Source: Prorocentrum cordatum
Taxonomy: Eukaryota > Sar > Dinophyceae > Prorocentrales > Prorocentraceae
Direction of reading: 5' to 3'
Length of the DNA: 24,089 bases
Assembly: GCA_963575745.1 (NCBI GenBank)
Contig: CAUYUJ010009478.1
Coordinates: forward strand, 10,001 to 34,089
Positions 9,161 through 17,008 of this stretch are shown here, piece after piece; within the stretch, counting starts at the first letter, position 1; every line of letters begins with the position of its first letter. The translations under genes and the position numbers were made by a program. The notes under the pieces were generated by a model. The model was given only the letters and a program-made list of their open reading frames with translations, had not been told where the DNA came from and ran no database searches.

Positions 9161-9489
9161 TGAGGCAGGCTGATGCTGAGGCTGAGGCAGGCTGAGGATG
9201 AGGCAGGCTGAGGCTGAGGCCGAGGCTGAAGGCAGACTGAGGCTGAGGCTGAAGCAGGCTGAGGCTGAGGCTGAGGCAGGCTGAGGCTGAGGCTGAGGCA
9301 GGCTGATGCTGAGGCAGGCTGAGGCTGAGGCTGAGGCTGATGCAGGCTGAGGCTGAGGCAGCCTGAGGCTGAGGCCGAGGCTGAAGGCAGACTGAGGCTG
9401 AGGCTGAAGCAGGCTGAGGCTGAGGCTGAGGCAGGCTGAGGCTGAGGCAGGCTGAGGCTGAGGCTGAGGCAGGCTGAGGCTGAGGCTGT
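9160..9489 (+). repeat. GCTGAG hexanucleotide array in module 1
   Basis: GAGGCT hexamers are interrupted regularly by GAGGCAGGCT. The array ends in GGCTGTGACTGCGACTGCCG. Confidence 0.9.
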
Positions 9490-9647
9490 GACTGCGACTG
9501 CCGTTGCCACTGCGACTGTCATCGCGAATGCGACTACGACTGCGAGAACAGCAGAATTCTACAACTGGATTCTCATCTGAATCTTAAGGGGAATGCTTCC
9601 AGATATGCTCCTACACATCGCTGTTAGGTTGCTTTGCCGGGATAATT

Positions 9648-10778
9648 ACCTAACAGCTTGTTCTGATAGGTTTCTAGTGGGGTCAAAAGAGAGCAGCAAA
9701 TGACTCCACAGGGGGGTCTGGGCGGGTGCCGGACAGGGTGCCGCAGAAGTCGTTTTAAGCCAACAGTCACACACTTCGTGCTCTTCGACCTCCCAGAACT
9801 CCATTCCCGGCGTACATGTTGGATGCCCGGAGCCAACTGTAGGCCACTTCGTGGTCTTCGAGTTCCCAGAACTCCATTCCCGGGCCACATTTTGCATGCC
9901 CGGAGCCAACTGTAGGCCACTTCGTGGTCTTCGACTTCCCAGAACTCCATTCCCGGGCCACATTTTGAATGCCCGGAGCCAACAGTAGGCCACTTCGTGG
10001 TCTTCGACTTCCCAAAACTCCATTCCCGGGCCACATTTTGAATGCCCGGAGCCAACTGTAGGCCACTTCGTGGTCTTCGATTTCCCAGAACTCCATTCCC
10101 GGGCCACATTTTGAATGCCCGGAGGCTGAGGCACTGACGCTGAGGCTGAGGCAGGCTGAGGCTGAGGCTGAGGCAGGCTGAGGCTGAGGCTGAGGCTGAG
10201 GCTGAGGCTTAGGCAGGCTGAGGCTGAGGCAGGCTGAGGCTGAGGCCGAGGCTGAAGCTGAGGCTGAGGCTGAGGCTGAGGCAGGCTGAGGCTGAGGCTG
10301 AGGCTGAAGGCAGGCTGAGGCTGAGGCTGAGGCAGGCTGAGGCTGAGGCTGAGGCTGAGGCAGCCTGAGGCTGAGGCAGCCTGAGGCTGAGGCTGAGGCT
10401 GAGGCTGAGGCTGAAGCAGGCTGAGGCTGAGGCTGAAGCAGGCTGAGGCAGACGCTGAGGCTGATGCAGGCTGAGGCTGAGGCAGGCTGAGGCTGAGGCT
10501 GAGGCTGAGGCGGAAGGCAGACAGGCTGAGGCTGAAGCAGGCTGAGGTTGAGGCTGAGGCTGAGGCAGGCTGAGGCTGAGAGTGAGGCAGGCTGAGGCTG
10601 ATGCAGGCTGAGGCTGAGGCTGTGATTGCGAATGCCGTTGCCACTGCGACTGTCATCGCGAATGCGACTGCGACTGTGAGAACAGCAGAATTCTACAGCT
10701 GGATTCTGATCTGAATATTAAGGAGAATGCTTCCAGATATGCTTCTACACATCGCTGTTAGGTTGCTTTGCCGGGATA
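9648..10778 (+). repeat. Composite repeat module 2
   Basis: It starts ACCTAACAGC at 9648, with GCTGTTAGGT at 10754-10763 and then TGCTTTGCCGGGATA. It has the same leader and tail as module 1. It holds five 73-bp units (about 9773-10125) and the longest GCTGAG array (about 10126-10621). Only ATT separates it from the end of module 1. Confidence 0.8.
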
Positions 10779-10828
10779 ATGTTTTTTTTTTTGCGCATCT
10801 GCCATTTTGCGCATTTCTTGACTTCATT

Positions 10829-12069
10829 ACCTGACAGCTTGTTCTGATAGGTTTCTAGTGGTGTCAAAAGAGAGCAGCAGATGACTCCACAGGGGGGTCT
10901 GGGCGGGTGCCGGACAGGGTGCCGCAGAAGTCGTTTTAAGCCAACAGTCACACACTTCGTGCTTCTCCCAGAACTCCATTCCCGGGCCACATTCTGAATG
11001 CCCGGAGCCAACTGTAGGCCACTTCGTGCTCTTCGACTTCCCAGAACTCCATTCCCGGGCCACATTCTGAATGCCCGGAGCCAACTGTAGGCCACTTCGT
11101 GCTCTTCGACTTCCCAGAACTCCATTCCCGGGCCACATTTTGAATGCCCGGAGCCAACTGTAGGCCACTTCGTGCTCTTCGAGTTCCCAGAACTCCATTC
11201 CCGGGCCACATTTTGAATGCCCGGAGCCAACTGTAGGCCACTTCGTGCTCTTCGAGTTCCCAGAACTCCATTCCCGGGCCACATTTTGAATGCCCGGAGC
11301 CAACTGTAGGCCACTTCGTGCTCTTCGAGTTCCCAGAACTCCATTCCCGGGCCACATTTTGAATGCCCGGAGCCAACTGTAGGCCACTTCGTGCTCTTCG
11401 ACTTCCCAGAACTCCATTCCCGGGCCACATTTTGGATGCCTGGAGCCAACTGTAGGCCACTTCGTGCTCTTCAAGTTCCCAGAACTCCATTCCTGGGCAT
11501 GATTTTGAATGCCCGGAGCCAACTGTAGGCCACTTCGTGTTCTTCGAGTTCCCAGAACTCCATTCCCGGGCCACATTTTGAATGCTGAGGCAGGCTGATG
11601 CTGCGGCCGAGGCAGGCTGAGGCTGAGGCAGGCTGAGGCTGAGGCCGAGGCTGAAGGCAGACTGAGGCTGAGGCTGAAGCAGACTGAGGCTGAGGCTGAG
11701 GCAGGCTGAGGCTGAGGCTGAAGCAGGCTGATGCTGAGGCAGGCTGAGGCTGAGGCTGAGGCTGATGCAGGCTGAGGCTGAGGCAGGCTGAGGCTGAGGC
11801 CGAGGCTGAAGGCAGACTGAGGCTGAGGCTGAAGCAGGCTGAGGCTGAGGCTGAGGCAGGCTGAGGCTGAGGCAGGCTGAGGCTGAGGCTGAGGCAGGCT
11901 GAGGCTGAGGCTGTGACTGCGACTGCCGTTGCCGCTGCGACTGTCATCGCGAATGCGACTACGACTGCGAGAACAGCAGAATTCTACAACTGGATTTTCA
12001 TCTGAATCTTAAGGGGAATGCTTTCAGATATGCTTCTACACATCGCTGTTAGGTTGCTTTGCCGGGATA
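10829..12069 (+). repeat. Composite repeat module 3
   Basis: The left terminus is ACCTGACAGC (one change) at 10829, the right terminus GCTGTTAGGT at 12045-12054, then TGCTTTGCCGGGATA. It holds nine 73-bp units (about 10955-11583) and a GCTGAG array (about 11583-11911). Its hexanucleotide array and last 73-bp units resemble module 1 more than module 2. A 50-bp spacer with a T13 run and two GCGCAT copies separates it from module 2. Confidence 0.8.
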
Positions 12070-12130
12070 TTTTTTTGAATTCCTCCAAAATCCGCCTGTC
12101 GGAGGACATGCTCGACCCAAGCCCAGCTCC
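12070..12130 (+). mobile_element. Right part of the interrupted MITE-like element
   Basis: It contains TCCAAAATCCGCCTGTCGG and CGACCCAAGCCCAGCTCC. The matching points of the 249-428 element are TCCAAAATCTCTCTGTAGG and CGACCTAAGCCTAGGTGC. With 8461-8544 it would make one element whose middle holds the three modules. Confidence 0.6.
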
Positions 12131-12182
12131 AACCCGCTTCACGTCTCGAAGAACAGAGGGCGGCACAGGCAAAGACGTTCGG

Positions 12183-12260
12183 AGGTCCACGCGGATTCTC
12201 TTGGGTCGGCGCTGGACGGCCCCCTTGCGGCGCCTCCCGCCGACGCCCCTGGTGCGCCAG
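12183..12260 (+). repeat. Diverged direct copy of the inverted-repeat arm at 12450
   Basis: GTCCACGCGGATTCTCTTGG and the following GC-rich segment align with GCTCCGCGCGGATTTCTTGG and its downstream sequence at 12453-12530. A fragment of the same repeat. Confidence 0.5.
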
Positions 12261-12436
12261 CGCCGACGGAAGAACGCCACGCCGTGCGGGCACGTAGTTC
12301 GGCCGGACGCCCCCCACTCGTCCGCGCACGTGCCCTGCGAAAGCATCACGACGGGGGGTTTTTGAGCACTCTCGGCCTCCGTGAGCCCCCGTCGGGCCCT
12401 GGGATCGTCACGCAACTCGAAGAACAAAAACGGCAT

Positions 12437-12594
12437 ACACATGAACTTTTGGAGCTCCGCGCGGATTTCTTGGATCCGCGCTGGGCCCCCCCCGGCGGCG
12501 CCTCCGGCGCAGCCCCTGGCGCGCTCCGCGCGCCTGGGGGGGGGGGGGGTGCAGCGCAGCTCCAAGAAATCCGCGAGGAGCGCCATAAATCTAT
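12437..12594. mobile_element. Inverted-repeat element with a poly-G run
   Basis: The left arm contains GGAGCTCCGCGCGGATTTCTTGG (12451-12473, printed here as GGAGCTCCGC plus GCGGATTTCTTGG). The right arm contains TCCAAGAAATCCGCGAGGAG (12561-12580). The arms match as inverted copies over about 45 bp with scattered differences. The interior is GC-rich and has a run of about 14 G (12536-12550). MITE-like by structure only. Confidence 0.55.
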
Positions 12595-12732
12595 GTTTAT
12601 CAGGGTGGCCCTATGCGGACCCTCCGAGCGCGGCCCTGCGGCCCGCGACGGCTCCCAGGGGGCGCGAAGTTGGCCCCGCTCCGCGCGTCGCGAGGCCGTG
12701 CCAGAGCAGCAGCAGCACTGGCCACCCTGCCT

Positions 12733-13224
12733 CAGGACCGTCCTCGCCTCTCCCCACTCGCCGAGCGCTCTCCACCACTCGCAAGGTGCCTGCAGTCGTA
12801 AGTCCCTCGCGGCGGATCGCAAGTCCCTCGCGGCGGATCCAGGCCACTTGCGAGCAGTGACTTTGCGAGTCGTGGAGCGCGCTGGTCTGCAGTCCGCCCG
12901 CACAGTGAGGCCGGGCAGCCTTCCAGAGGGTACCCTGACCTCCTTGCCTCCTCGGCCCGTCCTCGGCCGCTTTCGCTCGCCGCGCCCCGCTCGAGAAGCT
13001 TCGAAGTGGGCGTCCACGGCCCTTGCATCCTTATCGCGCATCCTCATGATACGGGTTGACTGTACTCGCAAACGTCAGAAACAAAAAACACATGCTTGCC
13101 TCGGTGCAGTGGGTGATAAAAATCCCCCGCGGCGGATCCGGGCCACTTGCGAGTGGTTGCTAGGCGCGTCGTGGAACACACAAGTGTCTGCACGCGGGAG
13201 GAACAGACGGCGAGGACGGTCCTG
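12733..13224. mobile_element. Element with perfect 16-bp terminal inverted repeats (repeat B, copy 2)
   Basis: CAGGACCGTCCTCGCC (12733-12748) is the exact reverse complement of GGCGAGGACGGTCCTG (13209-13224). The interior includes most of repeat B, whose full similarity to 7785-8276 runs over 12810-13311. GTAAGTCCCTCGCGGCGGAT is locally doubled at 12799-12838. Copy 1 has the right arm (8173-8188) but no clear left arm. No transposase is present. Confidence 0.6.
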
Positions 13225-13339
13225 CGGCAGGGCTGCCTTTGCCGACCACGCTGGGACGAGTGGGGGGCGCGTTCCGCACTGCTCCCCGCGGATCCTTCCA
13301 GAAGTGTGCCTAGGAAAGAAAAGAAGAGCGAGTCCTAGC

Positions 13340-13510
13340 ATACAGTCCACCCGCATGGCAAGGATGGGCAACCTTCCCAAGGGTATCCTGACATCCTTGC
13401 CTCCTCGGTCCATCCTTGGCCACTTTTGCTGTCTGCGCCCCGCTCGAAAAAAGCTTCGAAACGGCCTTCCAAGGCCCTTGCATCCTTATCGCAAATCCTA
13501 ATGATACGGG
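13340..13510 (+). repeat. Partial diverged third copy of repeat B
   Basis: From AGTCCACCCGCATGGCAAGG to AATCCTAATGATACGGGCCG it aligns with 7855-8017 and 12890-13055, with many more differences. An older or independently acquired copy. Confidence 0.6.
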
Positions 13511-13535
13511 CCGTCTGTAGCAGAGTCCCCTTTCC

Positions 13536-13572
13536 ACCGTAGCACTTTTGCCTCGAGCCATTTCGGTCGAAG
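13536..13572 (+). other. Relict dinoflagellate spliced leader, full plus truncated copy
   Basis: ACCGTAGCACTTTTGCCTCG plus AG (13536-13557) matches the 22-nt dinoflagellate spliced leader at 18 of 22 positions. The next 15 bases, CCATTTCGGTCGAAG (13558-13572), match leader positions 8-22 at 11 of 15. Known retroposed dinoflagellate mRNAs carry this order, because a relict leader contains an AG acceptor after CCGTAG that is reused. It is not a spliced-leader RNA gene, since the intron-like sequence expected after the leader is missing. Divergence suggests an old copy. Confidence 0.65.
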
Positions 13573-13775
13573 CCCTTGCGTCCTAGGCATCTTCCGAGAT
13601 CGTGGCGCATAAGGCGCAGGATTATCGAAGACGCCTTCGGCGAATCACCGCCGCCCCTGCCTTTTGGAATCGCCCATGTGGCCGAGCGATGTGGCACGAG
13701 CTCTGCCAAGCTATCGGACCATATATTCCCCCAGCCGTTGTGGAAACCCTTCGAGGAACACTTGGGGGAGGATGG
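13573..13775 (+). pseudogene. Possible decayed retroposed mRNA fragment
   Basis: This stretch lies directly downstream of the relict leader, where the 5' UTR and start of a retroposed transcript would be. All three plus frames are open for 50 or more codons, and none begins with a convincing ATG. One frame reads SSEIVAHKAQDYRRRLRRI; another reads RPRHLPRSWRIRRRIIED and later acidic residues. The GGA tract then begins. No domain was recognised. It could also be simple non-coding sequence. Confidence 0.35.
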
Positions 13776-13779
13776 TGGG

Positions 13780-13932
13780 GAAGATGGAGAAGGAGGAAGA
13801 GGAGAGGAGGAGGAGGAAGAGGAGAAGGAGGAGGAGGAGGAGGAGGAGGAGGAGGAGGAGAGGAGGAGGGAGGAGGAGAGGAGGAGGAAGAGGAGGAGGA
13901 GGAGGAGGAGGAGGAGGAGGAGGAGGAGGAGG
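13780..13932 (+). repeat. GGA/AGG polypurine tract
   Basis: Near-continuous AGG triplets. It creates poly-Glu, poly-Arg and poly-Gly frames on plus, and Ser/Pro/Leu frames on minus. Confidence 0.9.
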
Positions 13933-14077
13933 ACTCTTGGGCCCGAACAGGTCGCGCGACGGGGCGCCACGAGCCCCGGGAGCCACGCGCCCAGCCCCCG
14001 AATATCTTGTGTCGATGTCGGGTCCGGGCCCCTTGCAGAACCGTCCTCGGGATTGGGGGCTGAGGCTGACCGTGGAG

Positions 14078-14250
14078 ACCCATGCCAAGGAACGCCCAGC
14101 CTGCCTCCAGGGTGCCCTGGGTTTCCTGGGTTTCGAGGGTTTTGCTATGGAGAGCGTGGCGCTCCCACACCAGAACTGCATGGACGTCCTGGGGTCTCAT
14201 GGTTGGGTTTCTGGTGGAAGGTTTCTTGTGGACTGGCCTCCACTGTAGGC
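14078..14250 (+). repeat. Dispersed repeat A, copy 2
   Basis: Aligns with 7563-7735 through GCCTCCAGGGTGCCCT, GGACGTCCTG and GACTGGCCTCCACTGTA. It ends about 60 bp before the CDS, so the upstream region of the gene is a repeat. Confidence 0.7.
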
Positions 14251-14309
14251 CAGGGAGCTGAGGACACTCCAACTCGTGCCTCAAGGCACGGTGGCGGATA
14301 AGGTGACGC

Positions 14310-14960
14310 ATGTCTGGCTTCTCTGTTGGGACGAAGGTGCAGATCAGCGGCCTCACGGGAGCGCTGGAGCTGAACGGCAAGTTTGGATTTGTCAGTGGAG
14401 AGGACTCGGAGGCTGGCCGTGTTACCGTAGACGTCGACGGAGTGGGTGAGAAGAAGCTGAAGCCGCAGAATTTGACCAAGATTGTCAAGGGCGGTGCCTT
14501 TTTCCCTGCGGGAGCGCGAGTCACAATCAATGGTCTGAGTGGGGCCGTGCACCTGAACGGCAAAGAGGGCAACGTCTTGGGCAAGGACGAGGCGTCTGGC
14601 CGCTACACTGTCGAGATTGATGGTGAGGGTGAGAAGAATCTGAAACCCGAAAATCTGACAAAGGCTTCTGCTGGGGTGAGGGTGCCAGCGAAGAAAGAGA
14701 AGGTTCGCAAAGACTTACCAAGCGAGCTGCAAGAAGATGGCTTCCAAATAGCGCAGCACGTCCGGGTCGGGGGCCTGAATGGCGCCAAGGAGCTGAACGG
14801 AAAAGTGGGAGTAATCTTTGGATACGATAAGGAAGCACAGCGATACATCTTGGAGTTCGAAGCTTCAGGACAAAAGAAAATCAAAAAGGAAAATTGTGTT
14901 CCAATGAATGTGAGTTCTGGACCTCTTTCGGCAAAAGCTCGGATGCTGAACGGGATGTAG
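14310..14960 (+). CDS. Protein with three SH3/KOW-like repeats
   Basis: A 216-aa protein built of three copies of a roughly 52-aa unit at residues 5-56, 66-117 and 146-197. Each follows the pattern V-x-I-x-GL-x-GA-x-x-LNGK-x-G, then GRY/V-T-V or RYILEF, then a Gly-rich turn, K-x-L/I-K-x-E/Q-N. This resembles the small SH3-like (KOW/Tudor-type) beta barrels common in protist and dinoflagellate proteins. A charged, lysine-rich linker (about 118-144) separates units 2 and 3. No signal peptide, membrane segment or catalytic motif is seen, so a binding role is likely, but the ligand is unknown. The start is the first ATG after an in-frame TGA at 14304; the stop is TAG. It is intronless. Dispersed repeat A lies just upstream, and GCCTCAAG at 14278-14285 could be the end of a decayed leader, so it may be a retrogene. 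Both ends look intact. Confidence 0.85.
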   Translation: MSGFSVGTKVQISGLTGALELNGKFGFVSGEDSEAGRVTVDVDGVGEKKLKPQNLTKIVKGGAFFPAGARVTINGLSGAVHLNGKEGNVLGKDEASGRYTVEIDGEGEKNLKPENLTKASAGVRVPAKKEKVRKDLPSELQEDGFQIAQHVRVGGLNGAKELNGKVGVIFGYDKEAQRYILEFEASGQKKIKKENCVPMNVSSGPLSAKARMLNGM

Positions 14961-15412
14961 GTTCTTTTGCCCTCTTAGTAAGTCCGCTTTGTGTCAGAGA
15001 TAGTTGTTATCGCGCTGAATTCAGTTCTTTCTAATCATGCCAACAGGTGCTCGGTACGTTAATCGTCTGCTTGGAAAAATAGTTTGGAGGCTGGCAGTTT
15101 GCATCGATTGTTTTGTTGGGCTTGTCTGCTCGCGACGGAAGCGGCGCGTGCTCCTCTAGCTCGTTCGCCGTCGCTCACCCGGCTGAGTTTATCTGTCCCG
15201 TAAGGGTGCGGAGAAGCAGGTGAGGGCAGGGTATGTGGGACAGGGGAGAGTACAGGAGTCTGGCAATAATCGATAAGGACGCATGTGAGTTAGATTTTCT
15301 CCAGGAGTGTCTCAGGGGATCTGGCAGATGCGCCAGGTGGACAGCCTGACATACGAGAAGGGGGTCCTGTCGACGTCGGAGCAAGCATTAAAGCGACAGA
15401 CTGGCGCGCTCG
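14961..15412. other. Downstream intergenic stretch
   Basis: Complex, moderately AT-rich sequence after the CDS, probably including its 3' UTR. No AATAAA was seen near the stop, which is usual in dinoflagellates. No further gene recognised. Confidence 0.5.
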
Positions 15413-15418
15413 GGGCAG

Positions 15419-15488
15419 GGAGGAGGAGGAGGAGAAGGAGGAGGAGGAGGAGGAGGAGGAGGAGGAGCAGGAGGAGTAGCAGGAGGAG
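15419..15488 (+). repeat. GGA polypurine tract
   Basis: About 20 GGA triplets with AGC/AAG interruptions. Confidence 0.9.
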
Positions 15489-15498
15489 GGGGATGAGT

Positions 15499-15510
15499 GC
15501 ACCTAGGTGC
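15499..15510. repeat. 12-bp palindrome GCACCTAGGTGC
   Basis: A perfect palindrome whose halves are the outermost bases of the arms of the 249-428 element (GCACCTAGG and CCTAGGTGC). It may be a remnant of that family or a coincidence. Confidence 0.35.
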
Positions 15511-15855
15511 CAGTGCGCTGAAAAGGAGGTGGAACATGCCACCAATGATGCGGTGCTGGCAGTATGTCAGCTTGCTGCCTGCGGCAAGTCCCGCCACTGT
15601 GCCAGAGCAGAAGGGTGGGGGACGCGTCCAGCACAGCCCGGAAGGCCTCAGCGTTGGAAGCCTGTCGTCTGTACGGTCGGACCGAGGTCTGAGATCGAGG
15701 TAAGTTCGGGGAGGGTGCCGCCACGCTCTTCGTGCTTCCTGGAGGTTCTTGCGCATCCCGGGGAGGGTACCCTTGGAAGATTCTGTGTGTTGTGGCCGGC
15801 GGAGGGTCTCCAGACCCCCAACGTCGTGATTTTTTCACAACGTCGACCCTCAGAG
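15511..15855. other. Non-repetitive stretch, no gene recognised
   Basis: GC-rich complex sequence with short overlapping frames. GAGGTAAGT near 15697 resembles a splice donor, but there is no supporting exon. Confidence 0.4.
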
Positions 15856-15978
15856 GTTCGGACCCCTTCCCCCAGGACTGGTTCGGCATCCTGAGTCGTT
15901 TTTTGACGCTCCGGGGCCCGGCAGGGGCCCCATAGGCCGAAGATAGCGAACACCGTCCCGTCGTGCTTTTTTCCACAG
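15855..15978 (+). repeat. Dispersed repeat C, copy 1
   Basis: It shares CCCCCAGGACTGGTTCGGCATCCTGAGTCGTTTTTTGA (written here in parts: CCCCCAGGACTGG, CATCCTGAGTCGTTTTTTGA) and a later AGGCCGAA...CCGTCGTGC block with 23685-23805 (plus) and 20463-20600 (minus). Confidence 0.6.
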
Positions 15979-16009
15979 CGCGAGGGGGTCTGGGTCTCGT
16001 GCTCTTGAA

Positions 16010-16185
16010 GGATGTTCTTCGATCCTTGGTCAGGCTTTACTCCTGGAGGGGGGTCTTGCGGGGGCTACCTGGACCTCCTTGATGCCTCGTGCCCCGTTGG
16101 GGCCCGCCTGCGGCACTGCGCTCTTGGAGCCTTCTTGGGTCGTCTTGAGGCTCTTTTTTATGCCGACTTGGCGCCGTCTGAGGCC
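16010..16185 (-). repeat. Reverse-oriented CAAGACGGCC-type repeat, part 1
   Basis: The plus strand has GCTCTTGGAGCC and CTTCTTGGGTCGTCTTGAGG, the complement of the units in 2345-6080. Low-complexity frames only. Confidence 0.55.
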
Positions 16186-16346
16186 CCCCCTCCTCCTCCT
16201 CCTCCTCCTCCTCCTCCTCCTCCTCCTCCTCCTCCTCCTCCTCCTCCTCCTCCTCTCCTCCTCCTCCACCTCCTCCTCCTCCTCCTCCTCCCCCTCCTCC
16301 TCCTCCTCCCTCCTCCCTCCTCCTCCTCCTCCTCCTCCTCCTCTCG
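16186..16346 (+). repeat. CCT polypyrimidine tract
   Basis: About 50 nearly perfect CCT triplets. This is the first tract with pyrimidines on the plus strand. Confidence 0.95.
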
Positions 16347-16830
16347 GCAATCTGGGGAGTCTCCTGGGGCTGTCTCTTGCGGCATCTTGAGGCCCTCTCG
16401 AGCCGCCCTGGACCTGCCTGAGAGCTGCGCCGGGGCGCTCTCGGGGCGATCATGGGACTGGAGCCCTTGTTCGGTGCTCCTGCCCTCTCTCCGTGGCTCC
16501 TCCTAGGCCCCCTCGGAGCCATCTTGAGCCAAGAGGCCAGGGAAACGCCGAACATCCCACAGCCGAAGGACGCCTCAGGGTTTTCGAGCGATGCCTTCTC
16601 TGTGCTGTCTTCTCTCTGGTTTCTTCTCTCCGGTGTCGCGGTATTCTTTCTGACCCCCTCTTCGTCGCCTCCTGGGGTGCTCTCGGGAGCGGTTGGGTGC
16701 CCCTCGAGGCAGCGCTGGGCCGTCTGGGCGGCCTTGGCGGCCGTCCAGGCCTCGGGGAGCTTGGGAGGGCTCCAGTGAGGCGTCTGGCCGCCCAGGGAGT
16801 CCTGGGAGGGAGGGGGGATGCACTTGTCCT
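16347..16830 (-). repeat. Reverse-oriented CAAGACGGCC-type repeat, part 2
   Basis: CATCTTGAGGCCCTCTCGAG, GGAGCCATCTTGAGCCAAGA and GGGCCGTCTGGGCGGCCTTG are reverse-strand versions of the degenerate units near 2345-6080. The CCT tract at 16186 appears to interrupt one reverse-oriented block. Open frames on both strands have no recognised domain. Confidence 0.5.
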
Positions 16831-16838
16831 CGCTGGCC

Positions 16839-16893
16839 TCCTCCTCCTCCTCCACCTCCTCCTCCTCCTCCTCCTCCTCCTCCTCCTCCTCCT
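16839..16893 (+). repeat. CCT polypyrimidine tract
   Basis: About 18 CCT triplets with one CCA. Confidence 0.9.
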
Positions 16894-17008
16894 TCCCCCC
16901 GTGCCGATGACCCCCCAGCCTCCTTGGTACTCGAAGAGGTCGGGGCAGGGACGCACGGGGCAGCCTTTAAGGGCCCTTTCTGGGGTCCGACGAGCACCCA
17001 GACCACGA

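Larger units (their letters stand above)
8545..9644 (+). repeat. Composite repeat module 1
   Basis: It starts with ACCTAACAGC (8545-8554) and has the reverse complement GCTGTTAGGT at 9620-9629, followed by TGCTTTGCCGGGATA. In order it holds a unique leader (about 120 bp), seven 73-bp units (about 8670-9160), a GCTGAG/GCAGGCTGAG array (about 9160-9489), a GACTGC-rich stretch, and a conserved tail with CAGAATTCTAC and GAATGCTTCCAGATATGCT. Minus-strand ORFs through it arise from the 73-bp unit. Modules 2 and 3 have the same order. Confidence 0.8.

Noticed and set aside
10796-10816. GCCATTTTG in the spacer between modules 2 and 3, resembling the spliced leader
   Set aside because: Only about half of the leader positions match once the 9-nt core is passed.
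8670-11583. CRISPR-like regular repeats
   Set aside because: Units are continuous tandem copies with no unique spacers, and there are no cas genes; the context is eukaryotic.
8494-11947. Minus-strand ORFs (up to 342 codons) across the composite modules
   Set aside because: Explained by the 73-bp unit and the GCTGAG array; the protein period of 73 aa is only the three-frame reading of the DNA unit.
12059-13501. 480-codon plus-strand ORF
   Set aside because: It begins in the module tail and crosses two inverted-repeat elements and repeat B; other frames on both strands are also open, and no domain is seen.
13536-13572. Spliced-leader RNA gene
   Set aside because: The leader-like sequence is diverged and followed by a second leader fragment rather than a donor site and Sm-like region.
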